DNA from: Rhodobacter aestuarii
GTDB lineage: Bacteria; Pseudomonadota; Alphaproteobacteria; Rhodobacterales; Rhodobacteraceae
Direction of reading: 5' to 3'
Assembly: GCF_900156655.1 (NCBI RefSeq)
Contig: NZ_FTOG01000006.1
Span: forward strand, 213,399-277,398
DNA length: 64,000 bases
Within the stretch, counting starts at the first letter, position 1. Every line of letters begins with the position of its first letter. The position numbers and the translations under genes are program-made. The notes under the pieces are model-generated. The model was not told the origin of the DNA. It saw nothing but the letters and a program-made list of their open reading frames with translations, and ran no database searches. This document shows, piece after piece, positions 8,525 to 17,794 of this stretch.

Positions 8525-10003
8525 TTACCACCACTTCTCGGGCTTCGCGGTGAAACCTGCTGCTTTCTCAAGCACCAAGGCTTGATTGAGCAGATCGCCT
8601 TCCCCCCACGGGCGGCCAATGAGTTGAAGCCCCATCGGCAGGCCCTTGGCATCCAGCCCCACCGGCACCGAAATGCCCGGCAGACCCGCCAAGTTCACCG
8701 TCACGGTGAAGACGTCGTTGAGATACATCTCGACAGGATCGGCGTCTTTCATCTCACCAAGACCAAAGGCCGATGAGGGCGTTGCGGGCGTCAAGATCGC
8801 GTCGATGCCCGCCTCAAAGGCGAGATCAAAGTCGCGCTTAATCAGCGCCCGCACGCGCCGCGCGCGGTTGTAATAGGCATCATAGAAGCCCGCCGACAGC
8901 ACATAGGTGCCAATCATCACCCGGCGCTGCACCTCAGGGCCAAAGCCCTCGGCGCGGGTTTTTTCATACATATCGACGATGCCCTCGCCCGCCCCCAGAT
9001 GGGCGCGGTGCCCGTAGCGCACGCCATCATAGCGCGCGAGGTTGGACGAGGCTTCCGCCGGCGCAATCACGTAATAAGCCGGCAGCGCGTATTTGGTGTG
9101 CGGCAACGAGATATCGACGATCTCGGCCCCGGCATCGCGCAGCATCGCCGCGCCATCGTTCCAGAGTTTCTCGATCTCGGCGGGCATCCCGTCCATGCGG
9201 TATTCTTTCGGAATACCGATTTTCTTGCCGCGAATATCGCCCGTCAGCGCCGCTTCGAAATCCGGCACCGGGAAATCGACACAGGTCGAGTCCTTGGCGT
9301 CATTCGAGGCCATCGTGCCAAGCATGATCGCCGCATCGCGCACCGATTTGGTCATCGGGCCAGCTTGGTCGAGCGAAGAAGCAAAGGCCACCACGCCCCA
9401 ACGGCTCACGCGGCCATAGGTCGGCTTGATGCCCACAATGCCGGTGAAGGCCGCGGGCTGGCGGATCGAGCCACCCGTATCGGTGCCGGTTGCGCCAAGG
9501 CAAAGGTCAGCGGCCACAGCCGCCGCAGAACCGCCAGACGAGCCGCCGGGCGTCAGTTGACGGTCATCGACCTTCCACGGGTTCACAACCGGGCCGTAGC
9601 AGGCGGTCTCGTTGCTGGAGCCCATGGCGAATTCGTCCATGGAGAGCTTGCCCAGCATCACCGCGCCCGCATCCCAGAGGTTTTGAGTCACGGTGGATTC
9701 GTATTCCGGCTTGAAGCCCTCAAGAATGCGCGAGGCCGCCTGAGATGCCACACCTTTGGTGCAGAACAGGTCTTTGATGCCGAGCGGAATGCCGCACATC
9801 GCAGGCGCATCACCGCCCGCAATCCGCGCATCGGCGGCTTTCGCCTGTTCCAGCGCGATCTCGGGCGTTTTGGCGCAATAGGCGTTGAGCGCATCCGCGC
9901 CCTCAATCGCCGAAAGGCAGCTTTCGGTCAGCTCGACCGAGGTGAACTCGCCCGCTTTCAGCCCGTCACGGGCGGCGGCAATGGTTAGTTTGTTCAGGCT
10001 CAT
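8525..10003 (-). CDS. gatA: Asp-tRNA(Asn)/Glu-tRNA(Gln) amidotransferase subunit A
   Basis: This is the 492-residue glutaminase subunit of GatCAB, which converts Glu-tRNA(Gln) (and Asp-tRNA(Asn)) to the amidated forms. The amidase-signature triad is visible: Lys77 in [10 protein letters not shown], the Ser pair in [12 protein letters not shown] (155-156) and Ser179 in [11 protein letters not shown]. The length is that of the family. It overlaps gatC upstream by 4 bases. gatB is not in the window, so the complex is encoded at two loci. Confidence 0.98.
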   Translation of the reverse strand: MSLNKLTIAAARDGLKAGEFTSVELTESCLSAIEGADALNAYCAKTPEIALEQAKAADARIAGGDAPAMCGIPLGIKDLFCTKGVASQAASRILEGFKPEYESTVTQNLWDAGAVMLGKLSMDEFAMGSSNETACYGPVVNPWKVDDRQLTPGGSSGGSAAAVAADLCLGATGTDTGGSIRQPAAFTGIVGIKPTYGRVSRWGVVAFASSLDQAGPMTKSVRDAAIMLGTMASNDAKDSTCVDFPVPDFEAALTGDIRGKKIGIPKEYRMDGMPAEIEKLWNDGAAMLRDAGAEIVDISLPHTKYALPAYYVIAPAEASSNLARYDGVRYGHRAHLGAGEGIVDMYEKTRAEGFGPEVQRRVMIGTYVLSAGFYDAYYNRARRVRALIKRDFDLAFEAGIDAILTPATPSSAFGLGEMKDADPVEMYLNDVFTVTVNLAGLPGISVPVGLDAKGLPMGLQLIGRPWGEGDLLNQALVLEKAAGFTAKPEKWW

Positions 10004-10287
10004 TCCACCACCTTCGGCACGGCAAAGAAGCCCTCGCGGGCATCGGGGGCATTGGCGAGAATTTTCTCAGGATAGCTGCCGTCGGTCACTTCATCGACGC
10101 GGCGCTTGAGCCGCATCGGCGTGACGGAGGTCATCGGCTCGATGCCCTCCACATCCACCTCATTCAATTGTTCCATGAAGGTCAGGATGCCCGAGAGTTG
10201 CTCGGCCAGTTTCGGCAGGTCGTCTTCGGCCACGCGGATGCGCGCCAGATGCGCCACCTTGCGGGCGGTATCAATGTCGATGGACAT
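10000..10287 (-). CDS. gatC: Asp-tRNA(Asn)/Glu-tRNA(Gln) amidotransferase subunit C
   Basis: The 95-residue product with [32 protein letters not shown] and a Glu/Ala-Pro-rich tail ending FFAVPKVVE is a typical GatC, the belt that holds GatA to GatB. It is the first gene of the gatCA unit and overlaps gatA by 4 bases. Confidence 0.97.
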   Translation of the reverse strand: MSIDIDTARKVAHLARIRVAEDDLPKLAEQLSGILTFMEQLNEVDVEGIEPMTSVTPMRLKRRVDEVTDGSYPEKILANAPDAREGFFAVPKVVE

Positions 10288-10454
10288 GGGTGGGTGTCTC
10301 CGCTTGTCTGGATGCGGGTTTAGCGTCCGGGGCGGAGGCTTTCAAGCACAGCGTCCTTAACTGGCCCCTGTGACGCCTGTGCGCCTTCCCTTGTCACATA
10401 TCCACGCTAGCTTTCCGGGCAGTAGATTCGTTGAAGCAACAGAAAGAGGATGAC

Positions 10455-11147
10455 ATGAACCTGATTTGGCTAGGCCATTCCGGCTTTCGTCTTGAAATTG
10501 AAAACGCCGTAATCCTGATTGACCCTTGGCTGACGGGCAACCCGGTGTTCCCAGCCGAAAAACGCGCCGAAGCGCTGGCCGGGGCCACGCATATTCTGCT
10601 CACCCACGGCCATGGCGACCATTCCGCCGATACGCTGGCCTTGGCGAAAGAACTCAATGTGCCGATCGTCGGCATTTACGACATCGTGAGCCATTGGGAA
10701 GCGCATGACGGCATTGACGGCATTGGCTTCAACAAAGGCGGCACCGTTGATTTGGGCGGCGCGAAGGTGACGATGGTGCCTGCGATGCACTCTTCGTCAA
10801 TCAGCGGGCCGACCGGGCCGATTTATGCGGGCGCTGAGTCGGGCTATATGATCGCGGGCGAAGGCCAAACGATCTACCTTTCGGGCGACACCTGCATCAG
10901 CTCAGAAATGCAGTGGATGGGCGAGTATTTCCAACCCGATATCGGCATTCTTGCTGCCGGTGGCCATTTCACCATGGATATGCGCGCCGCTGCTTGGGCA
11001 GCGAAGAAATACTTCAATTTCAAGACCGTGATCCCGTGCCATTACCGCACCTTCCCGCTGCTGGAACAATCAGCGGCGGCACTGGTGGAAGGGCTACCGG
11101 ATGTGCAGGTGATTGAGCCGCAGGTGATGGAAGCGATCAGCCTGTGA
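10455..11147 (+). CDS. metal-dependent hydrolase (UPF0173 family, metallo-beta-lactamase fold)
   Basis: The product has about 230 residues. Metal ligands are visible as LTHGHGDHSAD (HxHxDH) near residue 50, PAMHSS, the Asp in YLSGDT and PCHY near the C-terminus. This is the pattern of the UPF0173/YtkL-like branch of the metallo-beta-lactamase fold. The substrate is unknown. Start 10455 was preferred because AGAGGATGAC precedes it; an ATG 24 bases earlier has no such site. It is transcribed divergently from gatC. Confidence 0.93.
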   Translation: MNLIWLGHSGFRLEIENAVILIDPWLTGNPVFPAEKRAEALAGATHILLTHGHGDHSADTLALAKELNVPIVGIYDIVSHWEAHDGIDGIGFNKGGTVDLGGAKVTMVPAMHSSSISGPTGPIYAGAESGYMIAGEGQTIYLSGDTCISSEMQWMGEYFQPDIGILAAGGHFTMDMRAAAWAAKKYFNFKTVIPCHYRTFPLLEQSAAALVEGLPDVQVIEPQVMEAISL

Positions 11148-11155
11148 TCCAAGGG

Positions 11156-11184
11156 TTGCAAGGGAGCGGCGTGACGACTATATG
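11156..11184 (+). promoter_or_regulatory. promoter of the SRP RNA gene
   Basis: TTGCAA and TATATG are separated by 17 bases. The predicted start, near 11190, coincides with the first paired base of the SRP RNA. Confidence 0.7.
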
Positions 11185-11188
11185 ACGC

Positions 11189-11288
11189 CGCGAGAGGTTG
11201 GCGCGGGCGAGCGCCTCGCCAACCCGGTCAGGTCCGGAAGGAAGCAGCCGCAACGAGCCCCGCTTGGGTCGCTGTCCAGCCTCTCACC
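11189..11288 (+). ncRNA. ffs: signal recognition particle RNA (4.5S type)
   Basis: The sequence GGTCAGGTCCGGAAGGAAGC is the conserved domain IV apex that binds Ffh, including the GGAA tetraloop. The ends GAGAGGTTGG and CCAGCCTCTC pair to give one long hairpin of about 100 nt, the small bacterial SRP RNA. It works with Ffh and FtsY in co-translational targeting of inner-membrane proteins. Confidence 0.97.
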
Positions 11289-11418
11289 CTCCCATCGCAT
11301 TTCGACTTCGGCTTGAAAGCCTTGGCGTTGGCCATAGCGCATCAGAAAACGCGACGCTTGTCTCGTGCCATTCCCGCCGATAGATATTCTTTAGACGCTT
11401 TCAGACCGTCTCACGGAA

Positions 11419-12366
11419 ATGGCATTTGCTTGGGGCGGTTCGATGGGCGCTGCGCAACGAAACATCAGCGCGGAGAAACTCGCCTATCTGAAGCGCATGA
11501 AGGCTTTTCAGCGCGAATTGGAGGCGCTTCAACCGCTCTTCGAGGTCGAGACTGCCATCTATGCAGAACAGCCCTGCGTAACCGGGCCGCTCCCCCTCGC
11601 TGTTGACCTTTACCGCCCGGAAACAGGCCGCGATTGGCCCGTGGTGATCTGGCTGCATGCGGGCGGCTTCATCGCAGGATCGCGCGAAAAAAAGCTCCAT
11701 AGTGTCATTGCCGGGCATTTCGTGCGCCACGGCTACGCCGTCGCCATCCCCGATTATCGGCTACACCGTCAGCGCCCCCTTCTCAAAAAGCCAATGCGGC
11801 GGCTCATGCGTGACCTCGTGGCCGAGGCCGCTGCGACAGAAGACCCGATGCAACGAATCTTCCAGCGTGATCGCGCCTTGGCCGTGGTCGAAGATTGCGG
11901 AGCATTACTCCGCTGGCTTGAAAAAGAGGGGCCTTCCCGAGGCTTGGGCAAGGAAATCATTTGGGCCGGGTCATCGGCCGGAGCGATTTCCGCGCTTAAT
12001 GCCCTCTATCTGCTGCCACAATTGCGGATTGAGCCCTTCAACGTGCGCTCTGCGATGATCAGTTCAGGCGGCTTTGCCTATGGCCGCTTTGCAAAACCGG
12101 GAACCGCGCCGGTGCTGGCATTGCATGGCCCTGAGGACAGCCGCGTGCCAATCGGCTCGATCCGCGCGCTCAAAGCGCGTTTAGGCAACGAAATCACGCT
12201 GATTGAAAGCGACACTTTGCTACACGGGGAAATCGGGTTCACGCCCGATGAGGCGCTTGGCGTTGCGGTCGACAGGCTTGTGACGTTTGACCAAGCCGCA
12301 GCCAAGCAATTCTCCTTCACGCGCGTTCCGGAAGCTGGCGTTACAAAGAACACGCGCCAAGATTGA
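11419..12366 (+). CDS. alpha/beta hydrolase (HSL/esterase type)
   Basis: This 315-residue protein has HAGGF (80-84), a variant of the HGGG oxyanion-hole motif of hormone-sensitive-lipase-like esterases, and the nucleophile elbow GSSAG with Ser186. A late Asp (LHGPEDSRVP) and His (LLHGEIGF) complete a likely triad. There is no signal peptide, so the enzyme is probably cytoplasmic. The natural ester substrate is unknown. It stands alone between the SRP RNA gene and a small secreted protein. The start is uncertain; Met9 is an alternative. Confidence 0.85.
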   Translation: MAFAWGGSMGAAQRNISAEKLAYLKRMKAFQRELEALQPLFEVETAIYAEQPCVTGPLPLAVDLYRPETGRDWPVVIWLHAGGFIAGSREKKLHSVIAGHFVRHGYAVAIPDYRLHRQRPLLKKPMRRLMRDLVAEAAATEDPMQRIFQRDRALAVVEDCGALLRWLEKEGPSRGLGKEIIWAGSSAGAISALNALYLLPQLRIEPFNVRSAMISSGGFAYGRFAKPGTAPVLALHGPEDSRVPIGSIRALKARLGNEITLIESDTLLHGEIGFTPDEALGVAVDRLVTFDQAAAKQFSFTRVPEAGVTKNTRQD

Positions 12367-12517
12367 TGCGGCGCCGAGCAAGACCCGAAGCACCTTCCAA
12401 ACCGCGACAATCTGCCTAAGTTGCACCTTCGCGCGGGCAGGCGTTTGGTACCCGCATCTGCACCGCGTATGCCCCGCACTGTGCAGACTTTCTTATCTGC
12501 ACTCAAGGAGGCACTCA

Positions 12518-12724
12518 ATGAAGACGATCTCTCTCACCGCTGCGGCGGTCCTTTTGGCGTTGCTTGGCGCACAAAGCGCCGTTGCGAAAGATTGCCGCGC
12601 TTACGGCGTATGCGAACAAGAGTGTTTGGGCGGATCTTCCGCGACGGCGAGCAGCGCAGCAAAGCAAAGCTGCAAAGCGCGCTGCATGGCCGCCAGAAAA
12701 GGCTGCGCTACGATTGACCAGTAA
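12518..12724 (+). CDS. small secreted cysteine-rich protein, twin CX3C
   Basis: No family was recognised. The 68-residue product starts after AAGGAGG and has a signal peptide of about 23 residues (SLTAAAVLLALLGAQSAVA). The mature part of about 45 residues holds six cysteines: CX5CX3C, then CX3CX6C, so two CX3C units lie 15 residues apart. This spacing resembles disulfide-linked helical hairpins. The mature part is basic. A stem-loop follows the gene, so it is probably transcribed alone. Possible roles as a periplasmic miniprotein or a peptide effector are guesses. Confidence 0.75.
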   Translation: MKTISLTAAAVLLALLGAQSAVAKDCRAYGVCEQECLGGSSATASSAAKQSCKARCMAARKGCATIDQ

Positions 12725-12732
12725 GACAAGCT

Positions 12733-12756
12733 GGCTCGGACCAATTTTCCCGAGCC
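12733..12756 (+). terminator. probable terminator after the Cys-rich protein gene
   Basis: GGCTCGG and CCGAGCC form a 7-bp stem with a 10-base loop, starting 9 bases after the stop codon. The U tract is weak. Confidence 0.45.
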
Positions 12757-12774
12757 TTACTTCCGCCTAAACAC

Positions 12775-12797
12775 GCGCCGCGCGCATAGCGCGGCGC
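12775..12797. repeat. perfect 9-bp GC hairpin upstream of dnaX
   Basis: GCGCCGCGC and GCGCGGCGC are exact inverted copies around GCATA. The hairpin ends 65 bases before the dnaX start and has no U tract. Confidence 0.5.
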
Positions 12798-12862
12798 CCC
12801 ACGGCATCGGTTTGACTTGGCCCACCGCCTCGCTAGACTGCGCGAGCAATTCAGGAGCGCCC

Positions 12863-14635
12863 ATGACCGACGCCGAAAGCCCCGCGCAAAACCCCTCGGG
12901 CTATCAGGTTCTTGCCCGCAAGTACCGCCCCGCCACCTTTGCCGATTTGATCGGGCAGGAGGCGATGGTGCGCACGCTGAAAAACGCCTTTGCGGCAAGC
13001 CGGATCGCTCAAGCCTTCATCATGACGGGGATTCGCGGCACCGGCAAAACCACCACCGCGCGGATCATCGCCAAGGGCCTTAACTGCATCGGCCCCGATG
13101 GGAACGGCGGACCAACGACCGAGCCCTGCCTTGAATGCGAACACTGCAAGGCCATTGCCGAAGGTCGGCACGTGGATGTGCTGGAAATGGACGCCGCCTC
13201 GCGCACCGGGGTGGGCGACATTCGCGAGATCATTGAAAGCGTGAACTACCGGGCCGCCTCCGCGCGCTACAAAGTCTATATCATCGACGAAGTGCATATG
13301 CTTTCGACCTCGGCCTTCAACGCGCTTTTGAAAACGCTCGAAGAACCGCCGGCGCATGTGAAGTTTATTTTCGCCACCACCGAGATTCGCAAAGTGCCGG
13401 TGACGGTGCTCAGCCGCTGCCAGCGCTTCGATTTGCGCCGCATCGAGCCTGAGGTGATGATTGCGCATTTGCAAAAGGTGGCCGGGCTGGAAAATGCGCA
13501 GATCGCCGAAGATGCTCTGGCGCTGATTACCCGCGCGGCTGAAGGCTCGGTTCGCGATGCGATGTCTTTGCTCGATCAGGCGATTTCCCACGGCGCGGGC
13601 GAAACCACCGCCGATCAGGTGCGTGCGATGCTGGGGCTGGCCGATCGCGCCCGTGTGCTGGACCTGTTCGACCACATCCTGAAGGGCGATGCCGCCGCCG
13701 CGCTGACCGAACTTGGCGCGCAATATAGTGACGGCGCGGACCCGATGGCGGTTCTGCGCGATCTCGCGGAAATCACCCATTGGGTTTCGGTGATCAAAAT
13801 CACCCCCGAAGCGGCAGACGACCCGACCGTGCCGCCCGAGGAACGCACGCGCGGGCAAGCGATTGCCGCGGCGATCCCGATGCGGGTGCTCAGCCGGTTT
13901 TGGCAGATGCTATTGAAAGCGATTGAAGAGGTGGCGGGCGCACCAAACGCGATGATGGCCGCGGAAATGGCGCTCATTCGGCTCACCCATGTGGCCGACC
14001 TGCCCGACCCGGAAACGCTGATGCGCAAGGTGATGGGTGGCCCCGGTGCTGCGGGCGGCGCGGGCCCTGCACAAGGCGGTGGCGGGGGCGGTGGTGGCCC
14101 GCGCGCCGAAGCCACAACCCGGCATATGCTGGGCGGGCGGCCTTTGCATATGTCTGGCTCGGCGGCGCTGGCCGTGCAGCCTGCAGCCTCGGCCTTGGCG
14201 CGATATGCCAAGTTTGAAGATGTGGTCGAACTGATCGCCAAAATGCGCGACGGGCTTTTACGGCACCAAGTGGAGCGCGGCGTGCGGCTGGTAAGCTACG
14301 CCCCCGGCCGGATTGAGTTTGAGCTTGCCCCCGATGCGCCGCGCGACTTGGCGCAGACACTTGCGCAACGGCTGCAAGGCTGGACCGGCGCGCGTTGGGG
14401 CGTTTCGGTTGTGTCCGAAGGGGGCCAGCCAACGCTCTTTGAGCGTGAAAATGCCGCGAAACTGGCTGCGGAAGCCGAGGCGCGGGCCGAAAACGCGGTT
14501 GTGCAGGCGATCTTTGCCGCCTTCCCGCAAGCCGCGTTTGAACAGATCACCCTCGCCGCAGAGCTAGAGGCTGAACAAGCCGCCGAAGCGCTGCCAGAGG
14601 TGGAAGACGAATGGGATCCTTTCGAGGACAACTAA
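12863..14635 (+). CDS. dnaX: DNA polymerase III subunit gamma/tau
   Basis: This is the clamp-loader ATPase, about 590 residues. Near the N-terminus are VLARKYRPATFADLIGQE, a Walker A GIRGTGKTTT (57-65), the zinc cysteines (C75, C89, C92, C95) and IIDEVHMLSTSAFNALLKTL with the DExx Walker B. A glycine-rich linker (about 395-415) separates the ATPase part from a tau-type tail ending in acidic EWDPFEDN. The start at 12863 follows AGGAG; an upstream in-frame ATG lacks a site. It precedes ybaB and recR in the usual bacterial order. Confidence 0.97.
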   Translation: MTDAESPAQNPSGYQVLARKYRPATFADLIGQEAMVRTLKNAFAASRIAQAFIMTGIRGTGKTTTARIIAKGLNCIGPDGNGGPTTEPCLECEHCKAIAEGRHVDVLEMDAASRTGVGDIREIIESVNYRAASARYKVYIIDEVHMLSTSAFNALLKTLEEPPAHVKFIFATTEIRKVPVTVLSRCQRFDLRRIEPEVMIAHLQKVAGLENAQIAEDALALITRAAEGSVRDAMSLLDQAISHGAGETTADQVRAMLGLADRARVLDLFDHILKGDAAAALTELGAQYSDGADPMAVLRDLAEITHWVSVIKITPEAADDPTVPPEERTRGQAIAAAIPMRVLSRFWQMLLKAIEEVAGAPNAMMAAEMALIRLTHVADLPDPETLMRKVMGGPGAAGGAGPAQGGGGGGGGPRAEATTRHMLGGRPLHMSGSAALAVQPAASALARYAKFEDVVELIAKMRDGLLRHQVERGVRLVSYAPGRIEFELAPDAPRDLAQTLAQRLQGWTGARWGVSVVSEGGQPTLFERENAAKLAAEAEARAENAVVQAIFAAFPQAAFEQITLAAELEAEQAAEALPEVEDEWDPFEDN

Positions 14636-14651
14636 CATTGAGGAGAAAGTA

Positions 14652-14996
14652 ATGCTGAAGGGTTTGGGCCAGTTGGGTGACATGGCCAAAATGATGAAAG
14701 CCGCCAAGGAAATGCAGGAGCGGATGCTGCAACTGCAAGACGAGCTTGGCCGGATGATCGTGGAAGGCGAGGCCGGTGGCGGTTTGGTCAAGGCGCGCGT
14801 CACCGCCAAGGGCGAGTTGACCGGGCTTGAAATTGATCCGTCGATCTTTGTGCCTTCGGAAAAGGAAGTGGTCGAAGATCTGATCATCGCCGCCGTGAAA
14901 GACGCGCAAGCCCGCGCGCAAGACAAAGCCGGTGAAGAACAGCGCAAGCTGATGGGCGATCTGGGCCTGCCCGCTGATATGAACTTCCCGGGCTAA
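14652..14996 (+). CDS. YbaB/EbfC family nucleoid-associated protein
   Basis: The 114-residue product starts after GAGGAGAAAG and begins [18 protein letters not shown]. It has the helix-strand-helix pattern of YbaB, including [20 protein letters not shown]. It is a small homodimeric DNA-binding protein of the nucleoid. It sits 16 bases after dnaX and 1 base before recR, the conserved dnaX-ybaB-recR cluster. Confidence 0.96.
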   Translation: MLKGLGQLGDMAKMMKAAKEMQERMLQLQDELGRMIVEGEAGGGLVKARVTAKGELTGLEIDPSIFVPSEKEVVEDLIIAAVKDAQARAQDKAGEEQRKLMGDLGLPADMNFPG

Positions 14997-14997
14997 G

Positions 14998-15609
14998 ATG
15001 AGCCTGGGGGCTGGCGGGGGCCGCGACGAGATCGAGGCGCTGATCGCGCTGATGGCGCGGCTGCCGGGGCTTGGCCCCCGCTCTGCGCGGCGTGCCGTCT
15101 TGCATTTGCTGCGCCGCCGGGAGGGACAGATGGCCCCTTTGGCGGCGGCGCTGGCCCGCGTCGCCGAAACCGCGCGCGATTGCCCGGTTTGCGGCAATAT
15201 CGCCGTGGGCGGCACTTGCGAGATTTGCGAAAACCCCGCCCGCGCCACTGGCGAGATTTGCGTTGTGGAAGATGTGGCCGACCTTTGGGCCATGGAGCGC
15301 GGTGGCGCGTTCAAAGGCCGCTATCATGTTTTGGGCGGCACGCTTTCCGCGCTGGATGCCGTGGGGCCGGAAGAACTGGGCATTCCACGATTGGTCGAGC
15401 GGGTGCAAGCGGAGCATGTGACCGAGGTGATCTTGGCGCTCAATGCCACGGTCGAAGGCCAAACCACCGCGCATTATATTGCCGAAGCGCTGGAGCGCAC
15501 CGGGGCCAGTGTGACCTCGCTGGCGCAAGGCGTGCCGATTGGCGGCGAGCTGGACTATCTTGATGATGGCACAATTTCTGCGGCGCTGCGCGCCCGACGG
15601 GCTTTGTGA
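14998..15609 (+). CDS. recR: recombination mediator RecR
   Basis: The 203-residue product has the RecR plan: a helix-hairpin-helix ([20 protein letters not shown]), a four-cysteine zinc finger (CPVCGN...CEIC) and a Toprim domain with [13 protein letters not shown] and [15 protein letters not shown]. It acts with RecF and RecO to load RecA onto gapped DNA. Confidence 0.98.
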   Translation: MSLGAGGGRDEIEALIALMARLPGLGPRSARRAVLHLLRRREGQMAPLAAALARVAETARDCPVCGNIAVGGTCEICENPARATGEICVVEDVADLWAMERGGAFKGRYHVLGGTLSALDAVGPEELGIPRLVERVQAEHVTEVILALNATVEGQTTAHYIAEALERTGASVTSLAQGVPIGGELDYLDDGTISAALRARRAL

Positions 15610-15947
15610 TGGCCACAAGCGCTGAAACCATCTCTTTCTTTCTGGAGCAGCTTGAGGGGCGTGGCGTGACCGCGCGCAAGATGTTTGGCGAATATGGGGT
15701 CTATGCGGGCGGCAAGATGGTCGCGCTCATTTGCGATGACACGCTCTTTGTGAAGCAATTGCCCGAGGCGGCCGCCTATTTGGGCGCGCCCGAAGAAGCC
15801 CCGCCCTACAAAGGGGCGAAGCCACATTTCCGGATCAGCGCCGATCAATGGGAAGATGGCGATTGGCTTTGGGGGCTGATTTCATTGATGGAAACCCATC
15901 TCCCCATGCCCAAGCCAAAGGCGCGCAAACCCAAAAGGGAGGGTTAA
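15609..15947 (+). CDS. TfoX/Sxy N-terminal domain protein
   Basis: The 112-residue protein contains TARKMFGEYGVYAGGKMVAL and LFVKQLPEA, the N-terminal TfoX/Sxy domain. In gammaproteobacteria the domain occurs in the competence regulator Sxy; stand-alone alphaproteobacterial members have no assigned function. The ATG at 15609 overlaps the recR stop (TGATG), so it is translationally coupled to recR. Confidence 0.88.
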   Translation: MATSAETISFFLEQLEGRGVTARKMFGEYGVYAGGKMVALICDDTLFVKQLPEAAAYLGAPEEAPPYKGAKPHFRISADQWEDGDWLWGLISLMETHLPMPKPKARKPKREG

Positions 15948-16011
15948 CCCCTTCTCAAGAAGCATTGATCCACCTCGCCCCCCTCGGTATCAGGGGGAAA
16001 AGCTGTTTTGG

Positions 16012-16686
16012 ATGTTGCAGATGAACCGCCTTTATCACGTTGCCCTTTCGCCCTTTTGCCGCAAGGTCCGCCTGACTTTGGCGGAAAAGAAGATCGAAGT
16101 GGAACTGGTCGAAGAGCGTTACTGGGAGAAAAGCACCGAATTCACGCGCCGCAACCCCGCAGGCAAGGTGCCCGTGCTGCGCTATGACAATCGGCTGTTC
16201 TCCGAAAGTCAGGCGATCTGCGAATACATTGACGAGATCGTACCCGACCCGCAGTTGATGCCGCGCGACCCCGAGGCGCGCTATGAGGTGCGCCGCCTCT
16301 GCGCGTGGTTTGATGACAAGTTCAACAGCGAAGTCACCACCAAGGTGATGGGCGAGCGCGTTTGGAAGAAGGTGCAGAAAAAAGGCTACCCCGACAGCAA
16401 GACGATCAAGGAAGGCTTGGCGGCGATCAAGTTCCACATTGATTACATGGGCTGGCTTTTAGATCAGCGCCGTTGGCTGGCGGGGGATGTGATGACCTTG
16501 GCCGATTTTTCCGCTGCCGCGCATATGAGTTGCCTCGATTACATCTCGGATGTGGATTGGCATCGCTCGGAAGTGGTCAAGCAATGGTATGCGAAAATCA
16601 AATCGCGCCCGGCCTTCCGCTCGCTTTTGGCAGACCAATTGCCGGGCATGCCCCCCTCGCCGCAATATGCGGAACTGGATTTTTAA
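16012..16686 (+). CDS. glutathione S-transferase fold protein, possibly the FtsZ-binding FzlA
   Basis: The 224-residue product has a GST N-terminal thioredoxin fold (LYHVALSPFCRKVRLTLAEK, NPAGKVPVL, ESQAICEYIDE) and an all-helical C-terminal domain. Its start, basic helix and ending resemble, from memory, the alphaproteobacterial FzlA proteins that bind and curve FtsZ filaments rather than conjugate glutathione. A Ser-Pro-Phe-Cys motif sits at the usual active site, so an enzymatic role is not excluded. It reads in the same frame and direction as queG just downstream. Confidence 0.75.
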   Translation: MLQMNRLYHVALSPFCRKVRLTLAEKKIEVELVEERYWEKSTEFTRRNPAGKVPVLRYDNRLFSESQAICEYIDEIVPDPQLMPRDPEARYEVRRLCAWFDDKFNSEVTTKVMGERVWKKVQKKGYPDSKTIKEGLAAIKFHIDYMGWLLDQRRWLAGDVMTLADFSAAAHMSCLDYISDVDWHRSEVVKQWYAKIKSRPAFRSLLADQLPGMPPSPQYAELDF

Positions 16687-16719
16687 GCGCATCAGCGGCA
16701 CGGCACAGCGGAGGCGCAC

Positions 16720-17757
16720 CTGCAAGATCTGAAGACACGGCTGGTAGAGCGCGCCCTTTTTGAGGGTTTTGCCAAGGCGCGCATCACCCGGCCCGATGCG
16801 GTGCCGCATTTGCCAGAGGCGCTTACCGGGTTCGTCGAGGCCGGGCACCACGGGCAAATGCGCTGGATGGAAGAGCGGATGCATTGGCGCGCCGATCCGG
16901 CCGCTCTTTGGCCCGAAGCGCGCTCTGTCATTATGCTGGCGGAAAGCTATAGCCCCGAGACAGACCCGCGCGCCGCGACCAAGGTAAAAGACGGCGGCGC
17001 GATTTCCGTCTATGCGCAGGGCAAGGATTACCATGACCTTGTGAAACGCCGCCTAAAACGGTTGGGGCGTTGGCTGATTGAGCAAGAGCCTTGCGAGATC
17101 AAGGTTTTCGTCGACACCGCCCCGGTGATGGAAAAACCGCTGGCGCAGGCGGCGGGTTTGGGCTGGCAGGGCAAACATACCAACCTTTTGGCGCGCGATC
17201 TGGGCAATTGGGTGTTTTTAGGCGCGCTCTTCACCACGCTTGAGTTGCCACCCGACGCGCCCGAGGTCAGCCATTGCGGATCTTGCACCGCCTGTTTGGA
17301 CGCCTGCCCCACCGGGGCCTTTCCCGCGCCCTATCAGATCGACGCGCGGCGCTGCATTTCTTATCTGACCATCGAACATCATGGACCGGTTGCCCCGGAC
17401 CTACGCCCGCTGATGGGCAACCGCATTTATGGCTGTGATGATTGCCTCGCCGCCTGTCCATGGAACAAATTCGCCGTTGCCGCGCAGGATATCGGCTATG
17501 CGCATCGCCACGGCACGCCGCCGCTGGCGGAGCTTCTCGCCCTTGACGACGCCGCCTTCCGCGCACGCTTTGCGGGCAGCCCGATCAAGCGGATCGGTCG
17601 CAACCGAATGGTCCGCAATGCGCTTTATGCGGCGGGCAATTCTGGCTTGGCAGCGCTTCTACCCCCGGTGCAGGCCCTTCTGGACGACCCGGACCCAACC
17701 GTGGCAGAGGCCGCGCGCTGGGCGCATGGCTGCCTTGCGGGCAAAACGCCGCAATAG
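16720..17757 (+). CDS. queG: epoxyqueuosine reductase, apparent CTG start
   Basis: QueG reduces epoxyqueuosine to queuosine in tRNA using cobalamin and two [4Fe-4S] clusters. Both cluster motifs are plain: [16 protein letters not shown] and [14 protein letters not shown]. From a GTG at 16801 the product has only 318 residues and lacks the expected N-terminal helix. In frame upstream there is no ATG, GTG or TTG before the GST stop, but a CTG at 16720 lies 6 bases after GCGGAGG. Starting there gives 345 residues, with [20 protein letters not shown] fitting the family N-terminus. Confidence 0.9.
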   Translation: MQDLKTRLVERALFEGFAKARITRPDAVPHLPEALTGFVEAGHHGQMRWMEERMHWRADPAALWPEARSVIMLAESYSPETDPRAATKVKDGGAISVYAQGKDYHDLVKRRLKRLGRWLIEQEPCEIKVFVDTAPVMEKPLAQAAGLGWQGKHTNLLARDLGNWVFLGALFTTLELPPDAPEVSHCGSCTACLDACPTGAFPAPYQIDARRCISYLTIEHHGPVAPDLRPLMGNRIYGCDDCLAACPWNKFAVAAQDIGYAHRHGTPPLAELLALDDAAFRARFAGSPIKRIGRNRMVRNALYAAGNSGLAALLPPVQALLDDPDPTVAEAARWAHGCLAGKTPQ

Positions 17758-17794
17758 CCCTTTCCCCCGGCGCGCGGATCGCTAGGTTTGCGCC

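Noticed and set aside
13980..14120. Programmed frameshift in dnaX that would make a separate gamma subunit.
   Set aside because: The Gly-rich linker has no A-AAA-AAG type slippery site with a downstream stop, only G-rich codons.
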